Shown: positions 32,592 to 41,296 of the stretch, in pieces | Position numbering within the stretch: the first letter of the stretch is position 1 | How the letters are laid out: every line of letters starts with the position of its first letter | NCBI GenBank assembly: GCA_964540025.1 | Contig: CAZIKQ010000001.1 | Location: 62,001-126,000 of the forward strand | Direction of reading: 5' to 3' | Length of the DNA stretch: 64,000 nt | Source: RGIG250 sp964540025 | Lineage (GTDB): Bacteria > Bacillota > Negativicutes > Selenomonadales > Selenomonadaceae | The notes under the pieces: model-generated | Told to the model about the DNA's origin: nothing | Databases searched by the model: none | The model's input: only the letters and a program-made list of their open reading frames with translations | Position numbers and translations under genes: made by a program

Positions 32592-34556
32592 TTAATCGAG
32601 AAAATCCCGGAGCTTACGGCTGCGGCTGGGATGCCGGAGCTTGCGGAGAGCCTTCGCCTCTATCTGCCGAATGCGTTCTCTCGTCACGCCGAAGCTCTGC
32701 CCTACCTCCTCAAGGGTTCTGGCCCGTCCGTCGTCAAGGCCAAAGCGCAGGCGGAGGACTCTCTTCTCTCTGGGGGTAAGTGTGTCCAAAACCTCCTCCA
32801 GCTGTTCCTTCAGAAGGGTGAAGGAAGCGGCGTCAGCCGGCGCCGGCGCATCATGATCCTCTATGAAATCTCCCAAATGGGAATCTTCCTCTTCACCGAT
32901 AGGCGTTTCCAAAGAAACCGGCTCCTGGGCGATTTTCAGGATCTCCCTGACCCGCTCCACATTGAGATCCATCTTCTCGCCGATTTCCTCCAGGGACGGA
33001 TCCCGGCCCAGCTCCTGCAGCAGCTGGCGGGATACCCTTATGAGCTTGTTGATGGTTTCCACCATGTGAACGGGGATCCGAATGGTCCTGGCCTGATCGG
33101 CGATGGCTCTGGTAATGGCCTGACGGATCCACCAGGTGGCATAGGTACTGAACTTGTAGCCCTTGTTATAATCAAATTTCTCTACGGCTTTTATCAGGCC
33201 GAGATTTCCCTCCTGAATGAGGTCAAGAAACAGCATACCCCGGCCCACGTAACGCTTGGCAATGGACACCACCAGCCGGAGATTTGCCTCGGCCAGCCGT
33301 TTCTGAGCTTCCATGTCCCCATTTTCCATCTGCTTTGCCAGCTCAATTTCCTCATCGGCGGTCAGGAGGGCCACCCGGCCGATCTCCTTCAGGTACATGC
33401 GGACCGGATCATCAATGGCGATTCCTTCCGGCACGGACAGATCCAGCTCGGGCCCATCCTCCTTGCCGTCTTCCTCTTTGGAATCCCCCTCAACGCCCAA
33501 TCCGTCACTATCATCACCAGCCAGGGAAATACTCTTGTCGAGCTCGTCATCTACCAAGGAAATCGTGTCTCCATCCTCTCCTTCATCGGCCTCGTCATCA
33601 TTTTCGATTTCCAGACCCTGCTTGAAGAGGCGGCTGTATATTTCATCCAATGTTTCCGTATCTACGAACCGGTTTCCGATGGCGGCCGCTATATCATGGT
33701 TAGTTATGGAATTTTGATTATGCCTGGCCTTTTGAACGAGCGCCTCACAGAGCTTGCCCACATCCTCCGGGAGCAAAGACTCCTCCTCTCCGCCAAGGGA
33801 TTTTTCATTCGGAGCCTGAACGCTGCCAACGGCATTTTTCGGCTGCTTTGCCGCCTTCTGCTTCAGTTCTTTTTCTTTATTCCCCCGCTTCTGTTTGCTG
33901 CCTTTCCCTTTGGCATTTTCCATTTCTACCTTTGCCAGCTCTCCCGGGGTTGGCTCCGTCAGATCGTCTTTATCTTCCCTGTTTACCGCTTCAGACAGCT
34001 TATCCAGCGTGGCGGCAGATAGAGTCTCCCGCTCTGCTGTTTCTTTATTTTCCGGCTTGACGGCAGTCTTTTCCGGCTTTTCTACAGGGACAGAACCGGA
34101 TTTTGGGACTGCGGCTTTTTTTCTGGCCGGGGCCTTCTTTTCAGCCGTTTCCTCTACTGCTTTTTTCTCCGCTGCCGCCGGTTTCTTTGCCACTGGCTTC
34201 TTCTTGACCGGCTTTGCTTTCTCTACCGGCTCCTTTTTTTTCGCCGCCGCTTCTTCCGCAACAGTCTCAGCCTTCACATCAGCCGGCTTAACTGCCTTGG
34301 CAGTTTTCCTGGCTGCGAATTCCTTCACCGGCTTTTCCCCTGCTGCTTCAGCTGGAGCTTTCGCCTGCCCGGAGGTTTTCTTTTTTTCTGTTACCTCGGC
34401 CTCTTTGGCTGTAGCCTTTTTAACCGGTTTTTTTGCCGGTTTCTTTTCCGGTTCCTTCCGGACAGTCTTCCCGGAAGCAGCCTTTTCCGCCGCAACAGAT
34501 TTTCCGCCAGTTTTTTCTTCCGTCTTTACTTCCTCAGCTTTTTTCCTTGCCGCCAT
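32592..34556 (-). CDS. rpoD: Primary sigma factor RpoD/SigA with a long basic-alanine N-terminal extension
   Basis: A 654-residue primary sigma factor. Conserved parts are region 1.1 (about 265-330, EESLLPEDVGKLCEALV), region 1.2/2 with RMYLKEIGRVALLT, NLRLVVSIAKRYVGRGMLFL and YATWWIRQAITRAIADQ, region 3, and region 4 with LEEVGQSFGVTRERIRQIE. Roughly the first 260 residues are low-complexity Lys/Ala/Glu/Thr/Pro repeats, absent from the 371-residue Bacillus SigA. The ATG at 34556 (MAARKKAEEV) has GGAGGGACAGAG upstream. The gene follows dnaG after 28 nt, the classic dnaG-rpoD operon. Confidence 0.96.
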   Translation of the reverse strand: MAARKKAEEVKTEEKTGGKSVAAEKAASGKTVRKEPEKKPAKKPVKKATAKEAEVTEKKKTSGQAKAPAEAAGEKPVKEFAARKTAKAVKPADVKAETVAEEAAAKKKEPVEKAKPVKKKPVAKKPAAAEKKAVEETAEKKAPARKKAAVPKSGSVPVEKPEKTAVKPENKETAERETLSAATLDKLSEAVNREDKDDLTEPTPGELAKVEMENAKGKGSKQKRGNKEKELKQKAAKQPKNAVGSVQAPNEKSLGGEEESLLPEDVGKLCEALVQKARHNQNSITNHDIAAAIGNRFVDTETLDEIYSRLFKQGLEIENDDEADEGEDGDTISLVDDELDKSISLAGDDSDGLGVEGDSKEEDGKEDGPELDLSVPEGIAIDDPVRMYLKEIGRVALLTADEEIELAKQMENGDMEAQKRLAEANLRLVVSIAKRYVGRGMLFLDLIQEGNLGLIKAVEKFDYNKGYKFSTYATWWIRQAITRAIADQARTIRIPVHMVETINKLIRVSRQLLQELGRDPSLEEIGEKMDLNVERVREILKIAQEPVSLETPIGEEEDSHLGDFIEDHDAPAPADAASFTLLKEQLEEVLDTLTPREKRVLRLRFGLDDGRARTLEEVGQSFGVTRERIRQIEAKALRKLRHPSRSRKLRDFLD

Positions 34557-34584
34557 CTCTGTCCCTCCTTCCGCTTTCTTTATT

Positions 34585-36453
34585 TCAGCCGCCTGAGAAT
34601 TTCTTGCCACTGTCCAGCCCATCCATTTCTTTTTTCAGCCGGGATGCCTCACGCAGAGCGGCAAGGGATCCCTCGGTGTTTCCTTTATGGTCAAGAGCGT
34701 CAGCCAGAAGCCGCTGCTCCTCGTATTTATTCTTTAATACTGCCCGGCGGATCACCATGATACATTCCTCGAAAAGACCCATCAGATCCTCGCCCGGCAC
34801 GGCGCTCATTATCGCCCGGGACAGTTCGGCTGACGAGACCTCGTCAAGACTGCTCTCCGACAAATCCCGCCCAGCGGCAACATCCCTGGCAAATGAGGCG
34901 ATAATTCTCCTGATCAGTGGATCAGGATACTCCTCAAGGGGAATTTCCGCCAGCAGATACGGCAACGCTCCGGCATCCTGCCACAGCTGACGAAGGATGA
35001 CCCGTCCCGCGTTGCGCACAGACTGCTCCACCCGTACCCGGGCTGCATCGGTCGTTCCCCGGCCCGACTCCCCCTTCTGACGGACTGCCTGGTCAGCCGC
35101 TACCGTCACTTGACTCCGGCCCGCCTGCCCGGCTCCGATATACTCCGGCTGAGGCCGGTAACGGGATACGCTTTGGGCGATAAGCCCTTCATCAATCGAC
35201 AGTCTCCCTGCCACCTGGCGAAGGTAATGATTATAATTAACCACGTCATCCCTGACGGAACAAAGCACCGGCAACACGCTTTTCAGGGCCTCCTGCCGTC
35301 CTTCCTCGCTGCCCAGCCGGGCTCTTCCAAAAAGAAAATTCAGCTGATAGTCAATCACCGGCTGGGCCTCTTCCATCAGGCGGAAGAATGATTCACTGCC
35401 CTGCCGCCGGACAAATTCGTCCGGATCCTTTCCCTCCGGGACAATGAGTACCTTTGCCTTTGCCCCGGCCTCCCGCAGGATCCCCAGCGCCCGCATGGTG
35501 GCATTCTGCCCGGCGGCGTCGCTGTCATAGCAAAAATAAACCTCCGGGGCATAGCGCATCAGCAGGCGGCACTGCTCCTTGGTAAAGGCAGTGCCCAGCG
35601 AGGCCACCACATTCCTTATCCCGGCGGCCGCCAGGGATATGGCGTCCATGTAGCCCTCCACCACGATGACCTTTCCCGCGGAGCGGATCGCCTTTGCCGC
35701 CCGGTCAAGGCCGAACAGCATCCGGCGCTTGTTGAACAACGGGGTTTCGGGAGAATTCAAATACTTCGGCTCGCCGCTGTCCATGACCCGGCCGCCGAAA
35801 GCCACAATGCGGCCCCTTTCATCGGCGATCGGTATCATCACCCGATTGCGAAAGCGGTCGTAAACGCCACCCCGCTCGCTTTTTTTTACCAGCCCGGCTT
35901 CTAAAAGCAGGGATTCACCGATACCGCGCCTTTGGAAAGCCGTGTTGAATTTATCATAGGAATCCGGGGAAAAGCCCAGGGAGAACTCGGAAATTATCCC
36001 GTCGCCAATGCCCCGGGAAGTCCAGTAATTTCTGCCCGCCGCGCCCATTTCCGTCTTCGTAAGGCAATTGTGGAAATAGTCCCTCGCCATTTGCAGAACC
36101 TGGCGGAGCTGGTTGTAATGCTGGTCCCGCCGGAGCTCCTCCGGGGATTTCTCCGTTTCCGGCAAGGGCATTCCCAGCCGGTCCGCCTGAAGCTTCAAGG
36201 CTTCAAAAAAAGAGACGTTCTCCGCCAGAGAAATAAACTTAAAGACATTGCCCCCCGCATGGCAGCCGAAGCAGTAGAAGAAACCCTTTTCGCCGTTTAC
36301 GGAGAAGGACGGCGTCTTCTCCTGATGAAAGGGGCAGCAGCCCCAATAATTGTTTCCCTTCCTCTTTAAGGGAACGTAAGCTGAAACGACGCTGACTATA
36401 TCAGAGGCCTCTTTTACCCGCTCGATAAAATCTGTCATGGCAGCGCTTCTCAT
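34585..36453 (-). CDS. dnaG: DNA primase
   Basis: A 622-residue DnaG synthesises primers at the replication fork. The CHC2 zinc finger has ligands Cys40, His43, Cys61 and Cys64 (CPFHQEKTPSFSVN, FFYCFGCHAGGN). The catalytic core has ERGGVYDRFRNRVMIPI, then TOPRIM with VIVVEGYMDAIS and CYDSDAAGQ. A C-terminal helicase-binding domain follows. The start chosen, ATG 36453, follows GGAGGAGAGCTC. Length is normal. Confidence 0.97.
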   Translation of the reverse strand: MRSAAMTDFIERVKEASDIVSVVSAYVPLKRKGNNYWGCCPFHQEKTPSFSVNGEKGFFYCFGCHAGGNVFKFISLAENVSFFEALKLQADRLGMPLPETEKSPEELRRDQHYNQLRQVLQMARDYFHNCLTKTEMGAAGRNYWTSRGIGDGIISEFSLGFSPDSYDKFNTAFQRRGIGESLLLEAGLVKKSERGGVYDRFRNRVMIPIADERGRIVAFGGRVMDSGEPKYLNSPETPLFNKRRMLFGLDRAAKAIRSAGKVIVVEGYMDAISLAAAGIRNVVASLGTAFTKEQCRLLMRYAPEVYFCYDSDAAGQNATMRALGILREAGAKAKVLIVPEGKDPDEFVRRQGSESFFRLMEEAQPVIDYQLNFLFGRARLGSEEGRQEALKSVLPVLCSVRDDVVNYNHYLRQVAGRLSIDEGLIAQSVSRYRPQPEYIGAGQAGRSQVTVAADQAVRQKGESGRGTTDAARVRVEQSVRNAGRVILRQLWQDAGALPYLLAEIPLEEYPDPLIRRIIASFARDVAAGRDLSESSLDEVSSAELSRAIMSAVPGEDLMGLFEECIMVIRRAVLKNKYEEQRLLADALDHKGNTEGSLAALREASRLKKEMDGLDSGKKFSGG

Positions 36454-36777
36454 GAGCTCTCCTCCCTCCGCAGCAGCCGGCCATGTCCCGGCGCAAACAG
36501 TAACGGAAGGGGTAACCAATCCGGTGCCAACACGATAACCTCGGGACTCTCTTTCCTTTCACTTTTTGGAAAATTCGCCATCTGTGATAATTTTCCTGCT
36601 TTTTATCGCATAAGTCGCTTAAATTTTCTCCCAGCCCGTATATTCCACAGTGAAGCTGATTATCCTTTTTCCAGAAAATCAAAGAAAAATCCCAACCCCG
36701 GGAAGTATTTCTGTGATATAATCGGAGTTACTGAGAACGATCAGAATTTGTACATAAAATTTTAAGGACTGATACCT
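36454..36777. other. Divergent intergenic region dnaG / lptA-like
   Basis: The 324-bp gap holds an extended -10 promoter on the plus strand (TGATATAAT at 36714-36722, weak -35) for the lptA-like gene. Presumably it also holds the dnaG-rpoD promoter on the minus strand, which I could not place with confidence. No gene is seen. Confidence 0.6.
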
Positions 36778-37302
36778 GTGGCAAGAATTAAAAGAATTTT
36801 TATCTCCCTGCTGATGTTTCTGGCAATATCGGGGATATTTTTCCTTCCAGCCGAGTACGCGTCTGCCGCCCGCCCCGCCATTTCAGCCGATAATAAGACC
36901 TTTGATATTCTGACCGGGCGCTATGTTCTCACCGGCAATGTCCGGGTAGAAATCGGCCAGCGGGTCATCACGGCGGATAAGGCTGCTGTCAACCTGCTAT
37001 CCATGGAGGTTGTAGGAGAAGGTCATATCAATCTTTCCAGCGAGGAAGACGACATCACCTTCAGCGGGGACAGAGTAACGGTAATCGGCCCCGAGAAGGC
37101 GGCGTCCGTCACCGGAAACACCTCTTTTAAGCAGGGCGAGACCATCATTACCGCCGATAACGCTTCCTACAACTGGCAGACCAAGCTGGCGGTCTTCAGC
37201 CAGAATGTCTGCCTGACCCTTAACGGTAACCGGACAAATCATGACAGTCTCACCTATCACGTGATCAACCGGACCGTGGAAGAGGCTTCTCCCGCCCTGT
37301 AA
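36778..37302 (+). CDS. LptA/OstA-like periplasmic protein
   Basis: A 174-residue secreted protein with signal peptide ISLLMFLAISGIFFLPAEYASA and one OstA-type beta-jellyroll domain. The repeated strands are visible: ADNKTFDILTGRYVLTGNVRVEIGQRVITADKA and, later, GNTSFKQGETIITADNASYN. Proteins of this fold bridge LPS between inner and outer membranes. GTG 36778 is the start with AAGGACTG upstream. The M48 protease gene follows after 23 nt. Its presence supports a lipopolysaccharide-bearing diderm. It could be LptA itself or a paralogue. Confidence 0.82.
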   Translation: MARIKRIFISLLMFLAISGIFFLPAEYASAARPAISADNKTFDILTGRYVLTGNVRVEIGQRVITADKAAVNLLSMEVVGEGHINLSSEEDDITFSGDRVTVIGPEKAASVTGNTSFKQGETIITADNASYNWQTKLAVFSQNVCLTLNGNRTNHDSLTYHVINRTVEEASPAL

Positions 37303-37325
37303 CATATTTAGAAAGGAGCATTCCC

Positions 37326-38474
37326 ATGCAGCTGATATCCAAAACCCTCACAAAAAAAATCGCCGCCCTTATGACGGCGGCGGCAATTTTCCCTTCTGCT
37401 GTTTTTCTCCCGGCCAAAGCGGAAGCCTTTGACCTGGGCGGCGCTATCGGCGGAGTAATTGTCGCCAGCGTCCAGGCCCAACAGGTCGGCGCGCAGATCG
37501 ATTACTTCGACGACAAGGGCAGGGATGAGTTTTATCAGGACATGAAGAAATCTTACGGAGTAAACGATGATCCTGAACTGAATGCCAAAGTGGACGAGCT
37601 TATGGCCAATCTCACTCACGGCGTTGGCGCGATTGACCCCACGATTTACGACAAACCGTACAATTATTTCATCAATACCGACACCAGCTTCAACGCCTTC
37701 TGCTCCCTTGGCCACAATATCAGTATCAACACCGGCCTCTTCGATATGGTCGACAATATGGACGAGGTGGCCGTAGTCATTGCCCATGAAATGGGCCACG
37801 GCCAGAAGGAACACGTACGGAAAGGCTTCAAAAAGGGCACTACCCTTTCCGTCATCGCCGCCGGTATCGGCGGCGGCTCCTCCGTAGGCATCGCCGTTGC
37901 CACCTCCATCCTGGCCAATCAGGTAAAGGCCCACAACGTCACCAAGCCCCAGGAGCGGGAGGCCGATGCCCTCGCCTTTGATTACCTGGTCAACACCCCT
38001 TACAATTTAGGCGCTACGGCGGCCATCTGGCAGCGAGTGCTCGATAAGAGCGGCGACTCAAAATCCGATTTCCTCGGAGCAATCTTCTCCCCCAATGACC
38101 ACCCCGGCCACATTGAACGGCGGGATACCTACGCAAAAACCCTGTCCGCCTACAGCAACAATGCCGTAACCGTAGCCGACGGCACCGTGTCCGTAAACGG
38201 CAAGCCGGTCTTTACTCCGGTGGATGTGGACGAAATGTCCGGCGCCGAACGCAGCTACTTTATCGCCGGAAGACTTGCCCGGCTTTACCACGGAACAAAG
38301 CCCTCCACCCTGACGGCGGCAGCCAAAGGCAGCTCGGTTTACGTTGGCGATACCCTTATCTTTACCGCTTCAGATACAGACGAAAGCGCCGAGATTATCG
38401 CCGCCAGCCTGAACGAAGCCCACAAGCTGCCAACCCCGGCCGATACCAAGGACAAGAAAAAGAAGAAAAAATAG
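37326..38474 (+). CDS. Periplasmic M48-family zinc metalloprotease
   Basis: A 382-residue exported protease with a signal peptide (to about residue 34, KAEAF). The zinc motif is VIAHEMGHGQKEH (HEMGH at 154-158), with the third ligand in QEREADALAFDYL. M48 proteins such as BepA and LoiP monitor outer-membrane assembly. The partner gene upstream is lptA-like, so envelope quality control is a reasonable inference. The C-terminal 110 residues are a separate domain that begins after NAVTVADG and ends in a Lys-rich tail. AGAAAGGAGC is the ribosome site. Confidence 0.9.
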   Translation: MQLISKTLTKKIAALMTAAAIFPSAVFLPAKAEAFDLGGAIGGVIVASVQAQQVGAQIDYFDDKGRDEFYQDMKKSYGVNDDPELNAKVDELMANLTHGVGAIDPTIYDKPYNYFINTDTSFNAFCSLGHNISINTGLFDMVDNMDEVAVVIAHEMGHGQKEHVRKGFKKGTTLSVIAAGIGGGSSVGIAVATSILANQVKAHNVTKPQEREADALAFDYLVNTPYNLGATAAIWQRVLDKSGDSKSDFLGAIFSPNDHPGHIERRDTYAKTLSAYSNNAVTVADGTVSVNGKPVFTPVDVDEMSGAERSYFIAGRLARLYHGTKPSTLTAAAKGSSVYVGDTLIFTASDTDESAEIIAASLNEAHKLPTPADTKDKKKKKK

Positions 38475-38502
38475 AATATTTGTCAATGTCATATATCCCC
38501 TA

Positions 38503-38552
38503 AAAAGCAGGCGGCCTGAGATTCAAAATCTCCGGCCGCCTGCTTCCTTTTA
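38503..38552. terminator. Bidirectional terminator between the M48 gene and rfbB
   Basis: AAAAGCAGGCGGCC and GGCCGCCTGCTT pair around an inner GAGATT/AATCTC hairpin, with A/T-rich runs on both sides. It serves two convergent genes. Confidence 0.85.
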
Positions 38553-38554
38553 TC

Positions 38555-39592
38555 TTACAGAGTGGAGTAGGTCAGCTTGCTCTTTGCCGCCTTCTCATAC
38601 GCCTTTTTGTATTCGCCGCTGAGAATATTCTCCCACCAGCCCCGGTTATCCAGATACCATTGAATCGTCCGGCTGATCCCCTCGTCGAACTTCGTTTCCG
38701 GCAGCCAGCCCAATTCCCCGGAAATCTTCCCGGGATCAATCGCGTAACGGCGGTCATGACCAAGCCGGTCAGGAACGAAATCGATGAGTTCCTCTCCCTT
38801 ACCCAGCGCCCTCAGTATCGTTTTCACCACATCGATATTGGCCCGCTCATTGTGGCCGCCGATATTGTACACTTCACCGACCCGGCCCTTTTCCAAAATG
38901 AGATCGATGGCGGCGCAGTGATCCTCCACATAGAGCCAGTCCCGGACATTTTTCCCATCTCCGTACACCGGCAGCTTCTCCCCCGCCAGGGCCTTCACAA
39001 TCATCAGCGGGATCAGCTTCTCCGGAAAGTGATAGGGCCCGTAATTGTTGGAACAGCGGGAAATCGTCACCGGCAATCCATAGGTGCGGTGGTAGGCCAG
39101 CACCAGCAAATCAGCGGAGGCCTTTGAGGCTGAATAGGGGCTGGAGGTATGAAGGGGCGTCTCCTCGGTAAAAAACAAATCAGGCCTGTCCAGCGGCAGA
39201 TCTCCGTAAACCTCATCCGTGGAAACCTGATGGTAGCGGGCTATGCCAAAATCACGGCAGGCATCCATCAGCACCGAGGTACCGATAATATTCGTCTTCA
39301 GGAAAACATCAGGGTTGGCAATTGAACGATCCACATGGCTTTCGGCCGCAAAGTTTACCACCACGTCCGGATTTTCCGTACGAAACAGCTTCGCCACCTG
39401 CTCCCGATCCGTTATATCTCCCTTAACGAATCGGAAATTCGGCTTCGCCAAAGCCGGTTCTATCGTCTCATAATTTCCTGCATAGGTGAGACAGTCATAG
39501 CAGATTATTCTGTCAGCCGGACGCTTCTTTAGCAGATAATAAACAAAATTACTGCCGATAAAACCAGCGCCGCCGGTTACTACTATATTCAT
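38555..39592 (-). CDS. rfbB: dTDP-glucose 4,6-dehydratase
   Basis: A 345-residue short-chain dehydrogenase-type enzyme, step 2 of dTDP-L-rhamnose synthesis. Motifs are MNIVVTGGAGFIGSNF (NAD site), VNFAAESHVDRSI, the QVSTDEVYGDL catalytic segment and YSASKASADLLVLAYHRTYG (Tyr-x3-Lys). ATG 39592 is preceded by GAGGGATAAGAAAAAG. It is the last gene of rfbA-rfbC-rfbB; rfbD is not in the window. Confidence 0.97.
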   Translation of the reverse strand: MNIVVTGGAGFIGSNFVYYLLKKRPADRIICYDCLTYAGNYETIEPALAKPNFRFVKGDITDREQVAKLFRTENPDVVVNFAAESHVDRSIANPDVFLKTNIIGTSVLMDACRDFGIARYHQVSTDEVYGDLPLDRPDLFFTEETPLHTSSPYSASKASADLLVLAYHRTYGLPVTISRCSNNYGPYHFPEKLIPLMIVKALAGEKLPVYGDGKNVRDWLYVEDHCAAIDLILEKGRVGEVYNIGGHNERANIDVVKTILRALGKGEELIDFVPDRLGHDRRYAIDPGKISGELGWLPETKFDEGISRTIQWYLDNRGWWENILSGEYKKAYEKAAKSKLTYSTL

Positions 39593-39599
39593 CTTTTTC

Positions 39600-40163
39600 T
39601 TATCCCTCGTAAACAAAATTCAGGCTGTCCAGCCGGTCCCTGAGCCGGGGCGCCTTTGCATCCTTATCCGACAGCTTAACGGGCTCAATCGGCCAGAGGA
39701 TACCTATCTCCGGGTCATTCCAGCAAATATTGCCGTCGCACTCCGGAGCGTAATAGTTGTCCGCCTTATACTGGACCTCTACCTCCTCCGTCAGGGTTAT
39801 GAACCCATGGGCAAAACCCCTGGGGACATAAATCTGCTTATGGTTTTCCGCCGACAGCTCCACCCCGGTCCACTTGCCAAAGTGGGGAGACCCCTTGCGG
39901 ATATCTACGGCCACATCGAAAATACTTCCTCTCGTGGCCCGAATGATCTTCGCCTGGCAGCAGGGATTCAATTGATAGTGCAGGCCCCTGAGGATCCCCT
40001 TCTCCGCCGAATAAGAGTGATTATCCTGGACCCACCGGTTTGTAATGCCAAACTCCGCCAGCTTCCTTTCCGACCAGCTTTCCATGAACCAACCCCGGGC
40101 ATCGCCAAAAACATCGGGCTCTATAACATATACTCCCGGCAAAACCGTTTCCGTTACCTTCAT
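39600..40163 (-). CDS. rfbC: dTDP-4-dehydrorhamnose 3,5-epimerase
   Basis: A 187-residue cupin epimerase. The family sequence is clear: GVYVIEPDVFGDARGWFMES, WVQDNHSYSAEKGILRGLHY with catalytic His, GSIFDVAVDIRKGSPHFGKW, and YVPRGFAHGFITLTEEVEVQ. The start overlaps the rfbA stop as ATGA. Together with rfbA and rfbB it makes dTDP-4-keto-rhamnose for surface polysaccharide. Confidence 0.97.
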   Translation of the reverse strand: MKVTETVLPGVYVIEPDVFGDARGWFMESWSERKLAEFGITNRWVQDNHSYSAEKGILRGLHYQLNPCCQAKIIRATRGSIFDVAVDIRKGSPHFGKWTGVELSAENHKQIYVPRGFAHGFITLTEEVEVQYKADNYYAPECDGNICWNDPEIGILWPIEPVKLSDKDAKAPRLRDRLDSLNFVYEG

Positions 40164-41038
40164 TTTCTCTCCTTTAATATATCCAGCAAATACTCGCCGT
40201 ATTCGTTTTTCTTCAAGGGAGCCGCCAGCTTTTCCACCGCCGCCTCATCGATATAACCCATGCGGTAGGCGATCTCCTCAACGCAGGCGATCTTCAGTCC
40301 CTGACGCGCCTGAATAGTCTCCACAAAGGAAGCGGCCCGGAGCAGCGACTCATGGGTTCCCGTATCCAGCCAGGCATAGCCCTGACCTAGGGTTTCTACC
40401 CGGAGCTTTCCCTGCTCCAGATAAATCTTATTGACGTCGGTTATTTCCAATTCTCCTCGGGCCGATGGTTTTATGGACTTGGCAATATCCACGATGGTCT
40501 TGTCATAAAAATACAAGCCCGTCACCGCGTAATTTGACTTTGGTTTCGCCGGCTTTTCCTCAAGGCTCAACGCATTGCCCTTTTCATCAAAATCCACGAC
40601 GCCGTACCGCTGAGGATCCCGGACGTAGTAGGCAAATACTGTTGCCCCTTCCCTTTTGGAAACGGCCCGCTTCATACACTTTGCCATATCGGCCCCATAG
40701 AAAATATTATCGCCGAGGATCATCGAGCAGCCATTTCCGGCGATGAAATCCTCGCCGAGAATGAAGGCCTGCGCCAGCCCGTCAGGACTTGGCTGCACCG
40801 TATAGCTGATGTTCAGCCCCCATTGGCTGCCATCTCCCAGCAGCTCACTGAAGCTTTCCGTATCCCGCGGAGTCGAGATCACGAGAATATCCCTGATCCC
40901 GGCCAGCATCAGCGTGGAAAGAGGATAGTAGATCATCGGCTTGTCGTAGACGGGCATCAGCTGCTTACTTACCACCCTGGTCAGCGGATACAGCCGGGTA
41001 CCGGAGCCACCGGCAAGAATTATTCCCTTTTTCACCAT
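40160..41038 (-). CDS. rfbA: Glucose-1-phosphate thymidylyltransferase
   Basis: A 292-residue enzyme makes dTDP-glucose from dTTP and glucose-1-phosphate. Visible are KGIILAGGSGTRLYPLTRVV (nucleotide loop), PVYDKPMIYYPLSTLMLAGI, QPSPDGLAQAFILGEDFI and YAWLDTGTHESLL. GGGGGGATGTACG precedes ATG 41038. Its promoter is at 41072-41101. It heads the rfbACB transcription unit. Confidence 0.97.
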   Translation of the reverse strand: MVKKGIILAGGSGTRLYPLTRVVSKQLMPVYDKPMIYYPLSTLMLAGIRDILVISTPRDTESFSELLGDGSQWGLNISYTVQPSPDGLAQAFILGEDFIAGNGCSMILGDNIFYGADMAKCMKRAVSKREGATVFAYYVRDPQRYGVVDFDEKGNALSLEEKPAKPKSNYAVTGLYFYDKTIVDIAKSIKPSARGELEITDVNKIYLEQGKLRVETLGQGYAWLDTGTHESLLRAASFVETIQARQGLKIACVEEIAYRMGYIDEAAVEKLAAPLKKNEYGEYLLDILKERK

Positions 41039-41071
41039 CGTACATCCCCCCAGGAAACTCATTTTACGGTC

Positions 41072-41101
41072 ATTATAATGCAGTCCTTCAGAAAATTGCA
41101 A
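41072..41101 (-). promoter_or_regulatory. Promoter of rfbACB
   Basis: TTGCAA (41101-41096), 18 bp and TATAAT (41077-41072) on the minus strand. Sequence around it is strikingly like the promoter at 57848-57877. Confidence 0.75.
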
Positions 41102-41235
41102 GGCTATTTCTGCCGCTTTCCATTCAGCGATGCCGAAAATATCAGCTCCATCCTGTCAGCAGCAATGTAAACCGCTGCGTAATACCTTGAAGCAAAAGAC
41201 GGCTTTTAGCCGCTATACCTCAATATCGGCAAGAG

Positions 41236-41264
41236 AAAAGGACTGCCGGAAAGCAGTCCTTTTT
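41236..41264 (-). terminator. Terminator after purA
   Basis: An 11-bp stem AAAAGGACTGC/GCAGTCCTTTT with loop CGGAAA ends in T residues on either strand. It lies 33 bp beyond the purA stop. Confidence 0.85.
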
Positions 41265-41296
41265 GCAGTTTCCCCGAAGCGGAAGCAAGCGGGCCA

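Noticed and set aside
38555..41038. Complete dTDP-rhamnose operon
   Set aside because: rfbA, rfbC and rfbB are present but rfbD is not seen, so the last reduction step must be encoded elsewhere or the product is another dTDP-sugar.
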